Below are positions 10,106-18,820 of a stretch of 64,000 nucleotides of DNA, one piece after another. Source of the DNA: Phycisphaerae bacterium (GTDB lineage Bacteria; Planctomycetota; Phycisphaerae; Phycisphaerales; UBA1924); contig JAUILU010000001.1 in the NCBI GenBank assembly GCA_030432905.1, positions 372,001 to 436,000 of the forward strand. The letters are read 5' to 3'. The position numbers were made by a program, and so were the translations under genes. Each line of letters begins with the position of its first letter. The stretch's first letter is position 1. Below the pieces are notes generated by a model that had not been told where the DNA came from, ran no database searches, and saw nothing but the letters and a program-made list of their open reading frames with translations.

Positions 10106-10999
10106 TTAGCGGCGGCGACGAGTCGCTGCGATACCGCCCAGACCGAGCAGAACAGCAGAAGCCGGTGCCGGAACCTTGAGGGTGACGAATTGGTCACCGG
10201 CGAGGTTGTTGAAATCGATACCGGCGAGGCTGCCGTCGATGAAGTTGCCCATCATGTCGTTGCCGAGGCTGCCAGTGCCAGCCGGAGCGCCGCCAATGAT
10301 CTGGTTCGAGACGTAGTCGTGCGACCCGCCGTTGATGAAACCAGCAAGGCGGAGCAAGCCGCCTGTGTAGCCGAGTTCTGAGAGCGGAATGGCGATCTCG
10401 GTACCGGTCGAAACGAGTGCGGGGTCCGAATCATTCGGGTTGCCGAAGTCAGCGACGCCGCCCACGTTGGACTGGTTTGTGCCGAGTGTGTAACCGTTGC
10501 CGTTGGCACCGCCTGCAGCGATCTGGTCGCCGTCAACGTAGGCGCCGCCGCCCTGGAAGCCACCGGGGCCGCCTCCTGCGGAGTTGAGCTGGGCAGCACT
10601 GGTGTAGTGCTCATTCCGGTCACCGTTGACGGTGTATGTGAGGTAGTAGTCGGCCTCGAAGCCCGAATCGAAAGTCAGGCCGCCGAGCTTGTCGTTGAGC
10701 TGGTTAAAGTCAACGTCGGCGTTATCGTTCCGGAGTGAGTTCTGGCCGCCCGCGGTCGAGTCGAAGAACAACTCAAGCTTGTTGAAGTCCTGAACGTTGC
10801 CCGTAACACCGAGGTACAGGTTGTTGGTGTCGCAGTAGGCCCAGATGCCGTTGATCTCGCTGCGGTTGTTGCCGAAGGTCGTGCCTTCGTTGTTCGACCA
10901 GATCAGCTGGTAGTCGGTTTCGACGATCTGGCCGTCGATAACCTGACCCATAGCCGAGCCGGACAGCCCAATGAGGGCCATAGCGCAAATATTCTTCAT
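10106..10999 (-). CDS. Secreted protein related to the 7778-9925 modules, with PEP-CTERM-like sorting tail
   Basis: Signal peptide MKNICAMALIGLSGSAMGQ; NKLELFFDSTAGGQNSLRNDNADVDFN and GGSHDYVSNQIIGG shared with 7778-9925; tail VPAPASAVLLGLGGIAATRRRR. Confidence 0.82.
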   Translation of the reverse strand: MKNICAMALIGLSGSAMGQVIDGQIVETDYQLIWSNNEGTTFGNNRSEINGIWAYCDTNNLYLGVTGNVQDFNKLELFFDSTAGGQNSLRNDNADVDFNQLNDKLGGLTFDSGFEADYYLTYTVNGDRNEHYTSAAQLNSAGGGPGGFQGGGAYVDGDQIAAGGANGNGYTLGTNQSNVGGVADFGNPNDSDPALVSTGTEIAIPLSELGYTGGLLRLAGFINGGSHDYVSNQIIGGAPAGTGSLGNDMMGNFIDGSLAGIDFNNLAGDQFVTLKVPAPASAVLLGLGGIAATRRRR

Positions 11000-11115
11000 G
11001 TGTTATCTCTCCCTGGTTACCCATGTAAATACCACCCGGTTCCCGCCGGGATGGCTGTGTCTCTTCCGTTAAGAGTGTACAAGGTTGCCAGCCGTGGGTG
11101 AATCAGGAAAAGGGC

Positions 11116-11145
11116 TGTATACACGATTTCATGGCGCTGTATACA
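11116..11145. promoter_or_regulatory. Two direct CTGTATACA palindromes 22 bp apart, putative operator of the 10106-10999 gene
   Basis: CTGTATACACGATTTCATGGCGCTGTATACAG; GTATAC cores at 11117 and 11139, 118-145 bp upstream of the 10999 start. Confidence 0.55.
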
Positions 11146-11147
11146 GC

Positions 11148-12032
11148 CTAAATCTTCGTGGTATTCTTCTCGGACCCGACGTACGAGGACGTAGCCTCTC
11201 GCTTGACCACCAGCTCAACTAGTTTCTCAGGCGGATCGGCACTGGTTTGCGATTGCGGCTGGCACTGCCGGCACATGATGACCGGCTCTCCCCCAACTTC
11301 ACAGCCGACCCTGCCATCGACACGGAACACCGATTCGAATATGCGCGGGCAGAGCACTTCGCTTGGCAGGCCATCGGCAGCGACGACCCCCTCGTGGATC
11401 ACGACGACTCGCTTAAAGAACCTCAGCGCGAGATCCAAGTCATGCAGCACACACACCACCGTGCGTTGCTTGGCTGAGTTGAGCTCCTGGAGCAGATGCA
11501 ACAAGCCAAGTTGGTGCTCGATATCTAAACCAGTCAGTGGCTCATCGAGCAAGAGGTGATCCGGATCCTGTGCCAGAAGCGTGGCGAGGCGGACGCGTTG
11601 TCGTTCGCCGCCTGAGAGATTCTCCATCCGGCGTTTGGCGAGGTGAGTCACCTCGCACGTCTGCATTGCGTCGCGGACAGCTTCCGTGTCGGTGTGCGTC
11701 CAGCGTGACAGGAACGAACGCTTGGAGTGACGCCCGAGCCCAACATGCTCTTCGACGGTGGTCAGACTCGGAGGCTCGGCGGTCTGTGTCAGCAGGCCCA
11801 ACTTGCCAGCGCGTGTCCGCGGCGGCATCGCGGTCACCGCTTGGTCATTGATGGTCGCGCTGCCAGAAGTCGGCTTAAGCAGCCCCGCGAGCGTGCGGAC
11901 AAGCGTGGACTTGCCCGAGCCATTGGGCCCGACAACCGCGACGATCTCGCCGGTCTGGATCGTCAGATCAACCCCGCGGAGTATCTCCGTTGGACCGAAG
12001 CTGACTCGGAGTTTGTCGGCCGCGATGGTCAT
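11148..12032 (-). CDS. FecE/FhuC-type ABC transporter ATP-binding protein
   Basis: GPNGSGKSTLVRTLAGLL, LSGGERQRVRLATLLAQDPDHLLLDEPLTGLD. Confidence 0.92.
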   Translation of the reverse strand: MTIAADKLRVSFGPTEILRGVDLTIQTGEIVAVVGPNGSGKSTLVRTLAGLLKPTSGSATINDQAVTAMPPRTRAGKLGLLTQTAEPPSLTTVEEHVGLGRHSKRSFLSRWTHTDTEAVRDAMQTCEVTHLAKRRMENLSGGERQRVRLATLLAQDPDHLLLDEPLTGLDIEHQLGLLHLLQELNSAKQRTVVCVLHDLDLALRFFKRVVVIHEGVVAADGLPSEVLCPRIFESVFRVDGRVGCEVGGEPVIMCRQCQPQSQTSADPPEKLVELVVKREATSSYVGSEKNTTKI

Positions 12033-13063
12033 CGGAGCCAGCCCGATCGATAAAGCAAGTAGATGAAGTACGGCCCACCGATGAGCCCAGTGACAACACC
12101 GACGGGCAGTTCACTCGGCGCGAGAACGGTGCGTGCAAGCAGATCGGACCAGAGCAGAACAGATGCGCCCGCGAACGCTGAAACGGGGAGGACGAAACGG
12201 TTCGTGCCGAGCACGAGGCGTACGAGGTGCGGCACAACTAGGCCTATGAAACCAACTAAACCCGCGACACTCGCAGCAGATCCCGCAAGCAGCGAAGCCG
12301 CAGCGAACGCGATGAGCCTCGTGCGCTCTACACGGACTCCCATGGTTGAAGCCGCGTCGTCACCGAGTTCGAGCACACGCATACTCCGGTGGAGCGACAT
12401 CGCCATGACCATGCCGACGATGGAATAGGGCAGCATGAGTCTGAGGTGCTGCCAGCCCCGGCCGTTGAAGGAACCGGTGGTCCAGAACATGACAGCAGGG
12501 ATGCGGTCAGCGAACGCGGTGATGAGCAGCCCGATGATCGCGCCGAGGATCGCGTTCACTGCAACGCCTGCGAGGATCATGCGCACAGGTGACGCTCCCC
12601 CGCCTGGTCGCCAAGACACGGCATAGACAAAGACCGCGGAGACCATCGCCCCGATGAACGCGGCGATCGGAAGCAGCACCGCGACCCCTGGCAGCACAGC
12701 GAGCACAACCGTTGCCGCCATGCCCGCGCCGGCGGTGATGCCGATCAGCCCCGGATCAGCGAGCGGGTTCCGCGTCACGCTCTGAAGCAGCACGCCCGAA
12801 ACCGCGAGGTTACAACCAGCGAGAACCGCGCACAACGCTCGTGGGAGTCTTGCATCAAGCACAATCCGGCGGGTGGTCTCGGCTGCATCACCCGCGAACA
12901 CAGCCAGCACCTCGGCGACCGATATATCAACCGCTCCGAGCGCAAGCGACGCCAGCAGGCCCGCGATAATCGACACGCCGACCACGCACGCGCCGATCTT
13001 CAGTCGAAGCGCATTCGGGCTGGATGCTTCCAGCTCGGATTGGTTCGCGGCAAGCGTGGTCAA
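12029..13063 (-). CDS. FecCD-family ABC transporter permease (iron/heme/siderophore type)
   Basis: RLPRALCAVLAGCNLAVSGVLLQSVTRNPLADPGLIGITAGAG is diagnostic of FecCD/BtuC permeases; overlaps its neighbours. Confidence 0.94.
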   Translation of the reverse strand: MTTLAANQSELEASSPNALRLKIGACVVGVSIIAGLLASLALGAVDISVAEVLAVFAGDAAETTRRIVLDARLPRALCAVLAGCNLAVSGVLLQSVTRNPLADPGLIGITAGAGMAATVVLAVLPGVAVLLPIAAFIGAMVSAVFVYAVSWRPGGGASPVRMILAGVAVNAILGAIIGLLITAFADRIPAVMFWTTGSFNGRGWQHLRLMLPYSIVGMVMAMSLHRSMRVLELGDDAASTMGVRVERTRLIAFAAASLLAGSAASVAGLVGFIGLVVPHLVRLVLGTNRFVLPVSAFAGASVLLWSDLLARTVLAPSELPVGVVTGLIGGPYFIYLLYRSGWLR

Positions 13064-13986
13064 GGAAGCTTGGACCTCGCCTCGTCGATAATGCCCCGGA
13101 TCTCGGCGATGGCGCGAGGCAGCTCGGAGCCGGGACGCATCGCGTAAAGATCATCCTTCAGGAACGTGACATGGTTGCCCTTAACCGCTGAGAGTTCACT
13201 CCAAAGCGCATCGCGTTGGAGCATCGCTCGCGCTGATTCCTCAGCACCGTGGAAGATCACGAGCAGATGATCAGGGTCGCGATCGATGACGGCTTCCATG
13301 CTCAGTGGTGCAAGCCCGCGGAACACCCCGTGGGTTTCCATGTCGTCGGTGATCATCACACCACCGGCGCTTGCGACGAGATTGCCGAGGTAGCTGCTCG
13401 GCAAGAACGCGTAGAACGCGTGCGGGGTGCCGAACACAGCGAGCACACTGACTGGCTCAGCGTCTTCAGCAGGAGCCGAGATACTCGCGCGTACCGAATC
13501 AGCCAGTTCACTCGCGGCTTCGGTCGTATCAACAAGTTCGCCGAGTGTCTCGATGTGCTTCGTCACGTCGGCGATCGTGTCAACGTCCATCGTGACGATC
13601 TTGGCGCCGGTGGATTGCTCGATCGCGGGCATGAACTGGGCGTAGACGCTGGTTGTCACGACCACGTCAGGTGAAGCCGCCATGAGTTGTTCAAGGTTTG
13701 GCCCCGCGGAGTGGTCAACGGTGATCGCAGGGATGCCCTCCCAGGTGGGCGGGATGTCGCCTCTTAAGAGCGGGACAGCGACCGGGGTAACGCCCATCTC
13801 GATGAGTTGATCAGCCGCGAAAGGCAGCAGCGTCGCAACTCGGATGGTTTCCGATGCTTCCGAAGTTGTCGCTGTGGTGTCGGTCGTTGGCGCATTTGAA
13901 TCTTTGCCGCTGTCACAGGCGGCAAGACTCAACGAGACGACGAGACCCACTGAGAGTGTCGTAAGTCGATTGATCTTTGCTGACAT
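13060..13986 (-). CDS. ABC transporter substrate-binding lipoprotein (periplasmic binding protein type 2, FepB/FecB-like)
   Basis: Lipobox VSLSLAACDS; ASPDVVVTTSVYAQFMPAIEQSTGAKIVTMDVDTIADV; operonic with the FecCD permease. Confidence 0.9.
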   Translation of the reverse strand: MSAKINRLTTLSVGLVVSLSLAACDSGKDSNAPTTDTTATTSEASETIRVATLLPFAADQLIEMGVTPVAVPLLRGDIPPTWEGIPAITVDHSAGPNLEQLMAASPDVVVTTSVYAQFMPAIEQSTGAKIVTMDVDTIADVTKHIETLGELVDTTEAASELADSVRASISAPAEDAEPVSVLAVFGTPHAFYAFLPSSYLGNLVASAGGVMITDDMETHGVFRGLAPLSMEAVIDRDPDHLLVIFHGAEESARAMLQRDALWSELSAVKGNHVTFLKDDLYAMRPGSELPRAIAEIRGIIDEARSKLP

Positions 13987-14090
13987 GAATAGTTCCGTTT
14001 GCGTTGTTCGATGAGCCGAGTTCTTGCCTTGCGATAATTTTCAAAGGGCATCGCTGGACGCTGTGTTCATATGGGGGTACGGTAGCACTC

Positions 14091-14107
14091 TTGAGACTGC
14101 GTCTCAA
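14091..14107. promoter_or_regulatory. Fur-box-like palindrome upstream of the ABC operon
   Basis: TTGAGACTGCGTCTCAA is a perfect 7-3-7 inverted repeat and resembles TTGAGAATGATTCTCAA-type Fur boxes. Confidence 0.5.
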
Positions 14108-14490
14108 TTGCAACTGGGAATTCCCGGAATCCCACGAGCACCCCAGGCCCCGACGCGACCGATCGTACGCCGATTGGACGGACCTGGAGCTCGAAAACAA
14201 CCCGGAAAGACCCCGCAGGTCCGGTTAGAAAGCCGGCACTCGTGGGAGGTTTGAGCTGTGCCGTTGACAGGTCACGGCGTTCATGCCGCATCCCTGTTTC
14301 GCGTCATCCCTGTGTGCAACGAAATCGAGCAGACGACGAAGGCCCGTGCGCCCACTTGAGCCACGTGCTAAGGCGATCTGTTCGCGCTCATGAACCGCCT
14401 AGTCCAGTCGCGGTGCTTGCCGTAACAGTTCGGCTGCTCACTCAAACCAAGACAACACGTTCATTCGTTTATGCAAGGAGAGAGATTCAA

Positions 14491-15213
14491 ATGACTATCT
14501 GCACTCACACAGCCGCCGTACTTACCATCGCCGCCGCCGGCCAAGCCATCGCCCAGCCGACTGAGATCCTGGTTGACAAGGACTACATGTCTTCCGGTTT
14601 CTTCCAGAGCGACTACCTCCGCGGCGAAGAAGTCGGCAGTTCGAGAGATTCGAGCCGGGTGTCATCGCCGACTATCTTCGGTGTGACCGGCGAGACCGCG
14701 TACTTCGGTTTCGATTTCGACCTGTCGCAGTTCAGCGGCCCGGTACCCTCGGCTGTCTTCCGCGTTGAGACAATCAACAACAGCTTCTTCGGCAACCCGG
14801 ACCCGTCGAACCCTGCTGACATCTCTGTTCACAGCCTCTCGGCGGATCCGCTTGCTGTGGTCGATCAATCGCTCGCATCTGGCGCAGGCTCTTGGATCGA
14901 CTTCCGCGACAGCGAGATCACCGCCGGCTCCGTAGTTTCGACCACTTCGGTTGACGGCCTCGGTGTGTTCGAGTGGGACATCACGGCGCTCGTCAACGAG
15001 TGGATCGCCAACGGCAGCACCAACTTCGCCTACACCATCGGTACGAGTGCTCTGCTCGATCCGGAGGGTGATGCCGCGGTCGCGTTTGTCAATTCGACCT
15101 ACTCGGGCCTGACCGGCAGCGAACTGACCGCACGGATCTCGATCGTTCCGGCGCCCGCGTCAGGCCTGCTCATTGCTTCCGCTGGCCTGATCGCATTCCG
15201 CAGGAGAGGGTGA
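14491..15213 (+). CDS. Secreted DNRLRE-like domain protein with PEP-CTERM-like tail
   Basis: MTICTHTAAVLTIAAAGQAIAQ signal; FEWDITALVNEWIANGSTNFAYTI typical of DNRLRE domains; tail VPAPASGLLIASAGLIAFRRRG. Start moved from GTG 14242 to ATG 14491 (AAGGAGAGAG RBS). Confidence 0.75.
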   Translation: MTICTHTAAVLTIAAAGQAIAQPTEILVDKDYMSSGFFQSDYLRGEEVGSSRDSSRVSSPTIFGVTGETAYFGFDFDLSQFSGPVPSAVFRVETINNSFFGNPDPSNPADISVHSLSADPLAVVDQSLASGAGSWIDFRDSEITAGSVVSTTSVDGLGVFEWDITALVNEWIANGSTNFAYTIGTSALLDPEGDAAVAFVNSTYSGLTGSELTARISIVPAPASGLLIASAGLIAFRRRG

Positions 15214-15346
15214 CACCCATGTCTCGCGGTGGCGGGGATTCGCGTCGGGCGGCTCTGTCTTGTTGACACCCGTTCCGTACCCCGCCACTGCGAGGCTTTC
15301 GACGCTCATTCATCTAAGCCCAACGACTCACACAAGGAACGCACAC

Positions 15347-16099
15347 ATGCCCACAACAGTTGCCAAATTTGCACTGCCGATTCTTGCCAGCACTATCTGC
15401 TCCCAGGCAAGTGCACAGTTCGTAACCCCCGATGGCTACGGCTGGATCCGCGGGACCACAAACACGGTCTGGGGAGAATGGGACGATTTCTCCTCCGCCT
15501 CCGGCCCGAACACACCCGACGTCGGAACATTCCCTGCCCCGCTACCCGCTGGATGGGATGAACTCGCGGCGACCTGCATCACTCCTTCGGCCTTCCTGAC
15601 CTCTACGGGGAACATCTACTCGTTCAGCGAGCCGATAGAATTTGAGATCGTGGTACCCAGCTATGACTTGTCAGGCAGCACGACGACGATCCTGCTTCAG
15701 ACACGCACACTCGGCAGTGAGGTCGATCCGAAAACCGTGACCTGCAACGACTTGCCGCCGGTGGAAGTTGTCGAAACGATGCGAGTCGACGTCGGCCAGG
15801 GATTCCTTGTTCAGACACTCTGGCGTTTCGAAGTAGCCGCAGCCACAAGCCATCTCATCGAGTTTGGCGCGATCGCATCGTCCATGAGCCTCGACGGTCT
15901 TGCTGTCGATACATATACGACACAATCCGCCTGCCTTGCCGACGTCAACGCCGACGGCAGCGTGACCCCCACCGACTTCTCCGCGTGGGTCGCTGCGTTC
16001 AACAACAACCTGCCAGGTTGTGACCAGAACGGCGACGGCGCCTGCTCGCCGACCGACTTCTCGGCATGGATCACAAACTACAACAACGGCTGCCCGTAA
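15347..16099 (+). CDS. Secreted protein with C-terminal dockerin-like duplicated motif
   Basis: MPTTVAKFALPILASTICSQASAQ signal; CLADVNADGSVTPTDFSAWVAAFNNNLPGCDQNGDGACSPTDFSAWITNYNNGCP. Confidence 0.8.
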   Translation: MPTTVAKFALPILASTICSQASAQFVTPDGYGWIRGTTNTVWGEWDDFSSASGPNTPDVGTFPAPLPAGWDELAATCITPSAFLTSTGNIYSFSEPIEFEIVVPSYDLSGSTTTILLQTRTLGSEVDPKTVTCNDLPPVEVVETMRVDVGQGFLVQTLWRFEVAAATSHLIEFGAIASSMSLDGLAVDTYTTQSACLADVNADGSVTPTDFSAWVAAFNNNLPGCDQNGDGACSPTDFSAWITNYNNGCP

Positions 16100-16139
16100 A
16101 GAGCAAGCCCATAGCAAATCAATACGTCCTGATCTCGAG

Positions 16140-16173
16140 AGCCGTCGCACCCACCCTCGTGCGGCGGCTTTCT
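16140..16173 (+). terminator. Rho-independent terminator-like hairpin
   Basis: AGCCGTCGCAC-ccaccctc-GTGCGGCGGCTTTCT. Confidence 0.6.
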
Positions 16174-16230
16174 CATAGGTTTGGAGAATCAGGAGTCAGC
16201 TGTTGAAGGTGGTGTTGAATAAGTAAGAAA

Positions 16231-16301
16231 GCGGGTGATCGGAGTCGAACCGACGACATTCAGCTTGGAAGGCTGACGTTCTACCACTGAACTACACCCG
16301 C
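16231..16301 (-). tRNA. tRNA-Gly(TCC)
   Basis: Minus strand GCGGGTGTAGTTCAGTGGTAGAACGTCAGCCTTCCAAGCTGAATGTCGTCGGTTCGACTCCGATCACCCGC; cloverleaf with TCC anticodon. Confidence 0.96.
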
Positions 16302-16349
16302 GTGGTCTGGGATCATAGCTCCCTCAACCTGACCGTGTCTCGTGTCGGG

Positions 16350-18758
16350 CTACCGGGTATTGAGCCGCGTCTCGAACAGCTTGTAGATCCGGCGGTACTC
16401 ATCGAGCCAGGCGTCGGGCTCGGCGAAGCCGTGGGCCTCCATCGGGTAGAGCGCGACTTCCCAGTCCTGTTTTTCCAGTTCGATGAGCCTCTGCTGGAGT
16501 CTAATCGTGTCCTGCACGAGGACGTTGTCGTCGAGCATGCCGTGGCAGATCAGCAGCCCGCCCTCGAAGCCCTCGGCGAACTCGATCGGGCTCGACCGCT
16601 CATACGCCTCGGGGTCGATGTCGGGGGTGTTGAGGATGTTCGAGGTGTAGCCGTGGTTGTAGTGCGCCCAGTCTGTCACGGGCCTTAGAGCCGCGGCGGC
16701 CGTGAACACATCGGGCTCCTTGAACGACGCCATGATCGCAAGGAAGCCCCCGTACGACCCGCCGTAGGTTCCGATGCGATCGGGTGACACGCCGAGTTCT
16801 TCGACCATCCAACTTGCGGTATCGACCATGTCCTCGAGTTCCGGGCCTCCCATGTTGCGGTAGATCGCCTCGCGGAAGTCTTTGCCGTAACCGGCCGAGG
16901 CGCGGAAGTCGATGTCGAGCACGACGTAGCCCTTGTACGCCAACAGCGAATGGAACATCATCTCCCGGAAGTAGTAAGGCCATCCCCGATGCACGTTCTG
17001 CGTGTAGCCCGCGCCGTGCACGAAAATCACGCCGGGTTTGTCATTGGTCACCCCACCACCGCCGTCAAACGAGTACACACGCCCGCGGATGGTCCGCCCG
17101 TCCCTGCACGGCACATCGACATACTCGGGCTCGATCCAGGGCAGTTGCATAAACGCCTTACTCACCGAATGCGTCAGTTGTGTCGGCTGCGCGCCCTGCG
17201 CTAACTCCTGCACGAACAACTCGCCATCGGAGTCGTTCGTCGAGACCTCCATTAGCAGCCGATCACCGGCAGGCGACAGCTCGAACCGCTCGACCCGTTC
17301 GCCGAACTCAGTGACTAGCTCGGCCGCATCCGACGTGAGATCGATCTGCGCCACCTCGTACACCGCCGGGTCCGTCATGTTCGTCAGCGCCAAGAGCAAG
17401 GAAGGCTCCGGTGTCTGCACGACATCCCAGAACTCGAACGAGCCGCTGGTCACCTGCCGAACCGAACCGCCTTCGTAAGCATGAATGTGCGAGAACCCAG
17501 AGGATTCGGATAGGAACCAGAACCGCTCGCCGTTCGGCGTCCAGCCCATGCGGTTCGTCCGCCAGTTGATCCAACCCTCGGTCGATTCCCTGAACAGCGA
17601 CTTTGCAACCGGGTCATCATCACCAAGATCCACCGACACGATCCAGCGGTCCTTGTGGTCGTGGCTGCTGACACGGAACACAAGCGAACCCAACCCGGGA
17701 CGGAAACTCAGGTTGCCGATCGACACCGACCTCGGCTCGGGCCCTGTGGCTTCATCCGTCTCGTCAGCATCGTTTGCTTCGTCAACTCTGAGAAACGCGA
17801 GCGGGTCGTCCGTGATACCGGGTAAACCCGACAGATCAATACGAACTGATGTGTCTTTGTGTGTATCGATCAGGAACAGCATCTCCGCCGGGCTCTCACG
17901 TACACCGACCTTGTGGCGCACGCTGCTCGTATCCACATACCCGTCTTCGGTCACGTACGCGGGCATCTCGTCACGCTCGGCGTTCTCCCAAGGCTCCGAG
18001 ATCACCACCGCGAGAAATCGGCCGTCGTCGGATAACGCATGCCGACGCCGCTGGTACTTCTTTCCTAAGTAGAAAGGCCCGGGCACATCGAGCGTGTTGG
18101 CCCGGCTCACCTGACGCGACACATCGCGTCTGTGCCGGTCGCGTTCTTGCCGCTTGGTGATTGTTGTAAACAGACGCTCCTGCTGACGGTCCAGGTAGTC
18201 GTCGCCCTCTTCCTCTTCCTCGTCCTTTGGCTCGTCCTCGAAACGAACGTCCGCGACCTGACTGACCGACCCGCTTACAAGGTCGAGCACGAACCAGTCG
18301 CCGCCCGACTCGTAACCAATCCGCTTTCCGCCCGAGAGAAACCTCGGCGACGATTCACGCGATACCGTCCGTGTCAGCTGCACACGCTCTGCGTCCGACA
18401 AATCCTCACAGAACAAGTCCCCGCCCCGCGAACAGACCCTCGCTGACCGGTCAGCGCTGTACACCCAGCTCGCCCTTGCAAGCTCGGCGTGTTCTTGCAT
18501 CCCAAGAAGCGTCTCCTCACCGGTTGAGAGATCGATCGAGACGAAGTCCTCACCCAAGCCGCCCAGGGCGTCACGGAAGAACAGCACCGACTTCCCATCG
18601 TCTGACCAGTACGAACGTTCAGGGAACAGCCCGATCCACTCGGGGTCGGCCATGATGCGTTCGAGCGTGATGCCGTGGGTGTCGTCACCCGGCTGAGACG
18701 ACACACCGAAGCACACGCAGGACACACAGACAGCAATCGCGGCAAGCAGTACGTTCAT
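16350..18758 (-). CDS. S9 family peptidase (prolyl oligopeptidase/DPP-IV-like)
   Basis: GVIFVHGAGYTQN, YGGSYGGFLAIMASFKEPDVF (GxSxGG), CHGMLDDNVLVQDT, MEAHGF catalytic context. Confidence 0.93.
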   Translation of the reverse strand: MNVLLAAIAVCVSCVCFGVSSQPGDDTHGITLERIMADPEWIGLFPERSYWSDDGKSVLFFRDALGGLGEDFVSIDLSTGEETLLGMQEHAELARASWVYSADRSARVCSRGGDLFCEDLSDAERVQLTRTVSRESSPRFLSGGKRIGYESGGDWFVLDLVSGSVSQVADVRFEDEPKDEEEEEGDDYLDRQQERLFTTITKRQERDRHRRDVSRQVSRANTLDVPGPFYLGKKYQRRRHALSDDGRFLAVVISEPWENAERDEMPAYVTEDGYVDTSSVRHKVGVRESPAEMLFLIDTHKDTSVRIDLSGLPGITDDPLAFLRVDEANDADETDEATGPEPRSVSIGNLSFRPGLGSLVFRVSSHDHKDRWIVSVDLGDDDPVAKSLFRESTEGWINWRTNRMGWTPNGERFWFLSESSGFSHIHAYEGGSVRQVTSGSFEFWDVVQTPEPSLLLALTNMTDPAVYEVAQIDLTSDAAELVTEFGERVERFELSPAGDRLLMEVSTNDSDGELFVQELAQGAQPTQLTHSVSKAFMQLPWIEPEYVDVPCRDGRTIRGRVYSFDGGGGVTNDKPGVIFVHGAGYTQNVHRGWPYYFREMMFHSLLAYKGYVVLDIDFRASAGYGKDFREAIYRNMGGPELEDMVDTASWMVEELGVSPDRIGTYGGSYGGFLAIMASFKEPDVFTAAAALRPVTDWAHYNHGYTSNILNTPDIDPEAYERSSPIEFAEGFEGGLLICHGMLDDNVLVQDTIRLQQRLIELEKQDWEVALYPMEAHGFAEPDAWLDEYRRIYKLFETRLNTR

Positions 18759-18820
18759 GCCGCGTATCGTACGAGATCCCGAGCCAATACGCCCGGGTTC
18801 CAGTTCGTGATTCGGCTGCG

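Noticed and set aside
14242-14490. Extended N-terminus of the DNRLRE-like protein from GTG 14242
   Set aside because: ATG 14491 has a good RBS and starts a clear signal peptide; the extension is Arg/His-rich non-coding-like sequence.
13987-14490. Possible cobalamin riboswitch upstream of the FecBCD-type operon
   Set aside because: No B12-box-like conserved segments noticed by eye; the palindrome looks more like a Fur site. An Infernal search would be decisive.
9757-16099. Repeated near-identical TPTDFSAW-coding DNA as a possible mobile repeat
   Set aside because: In-frame protein motif repeats within dockerin-like tails; flanks are not conserved and there are no terminal repeats.
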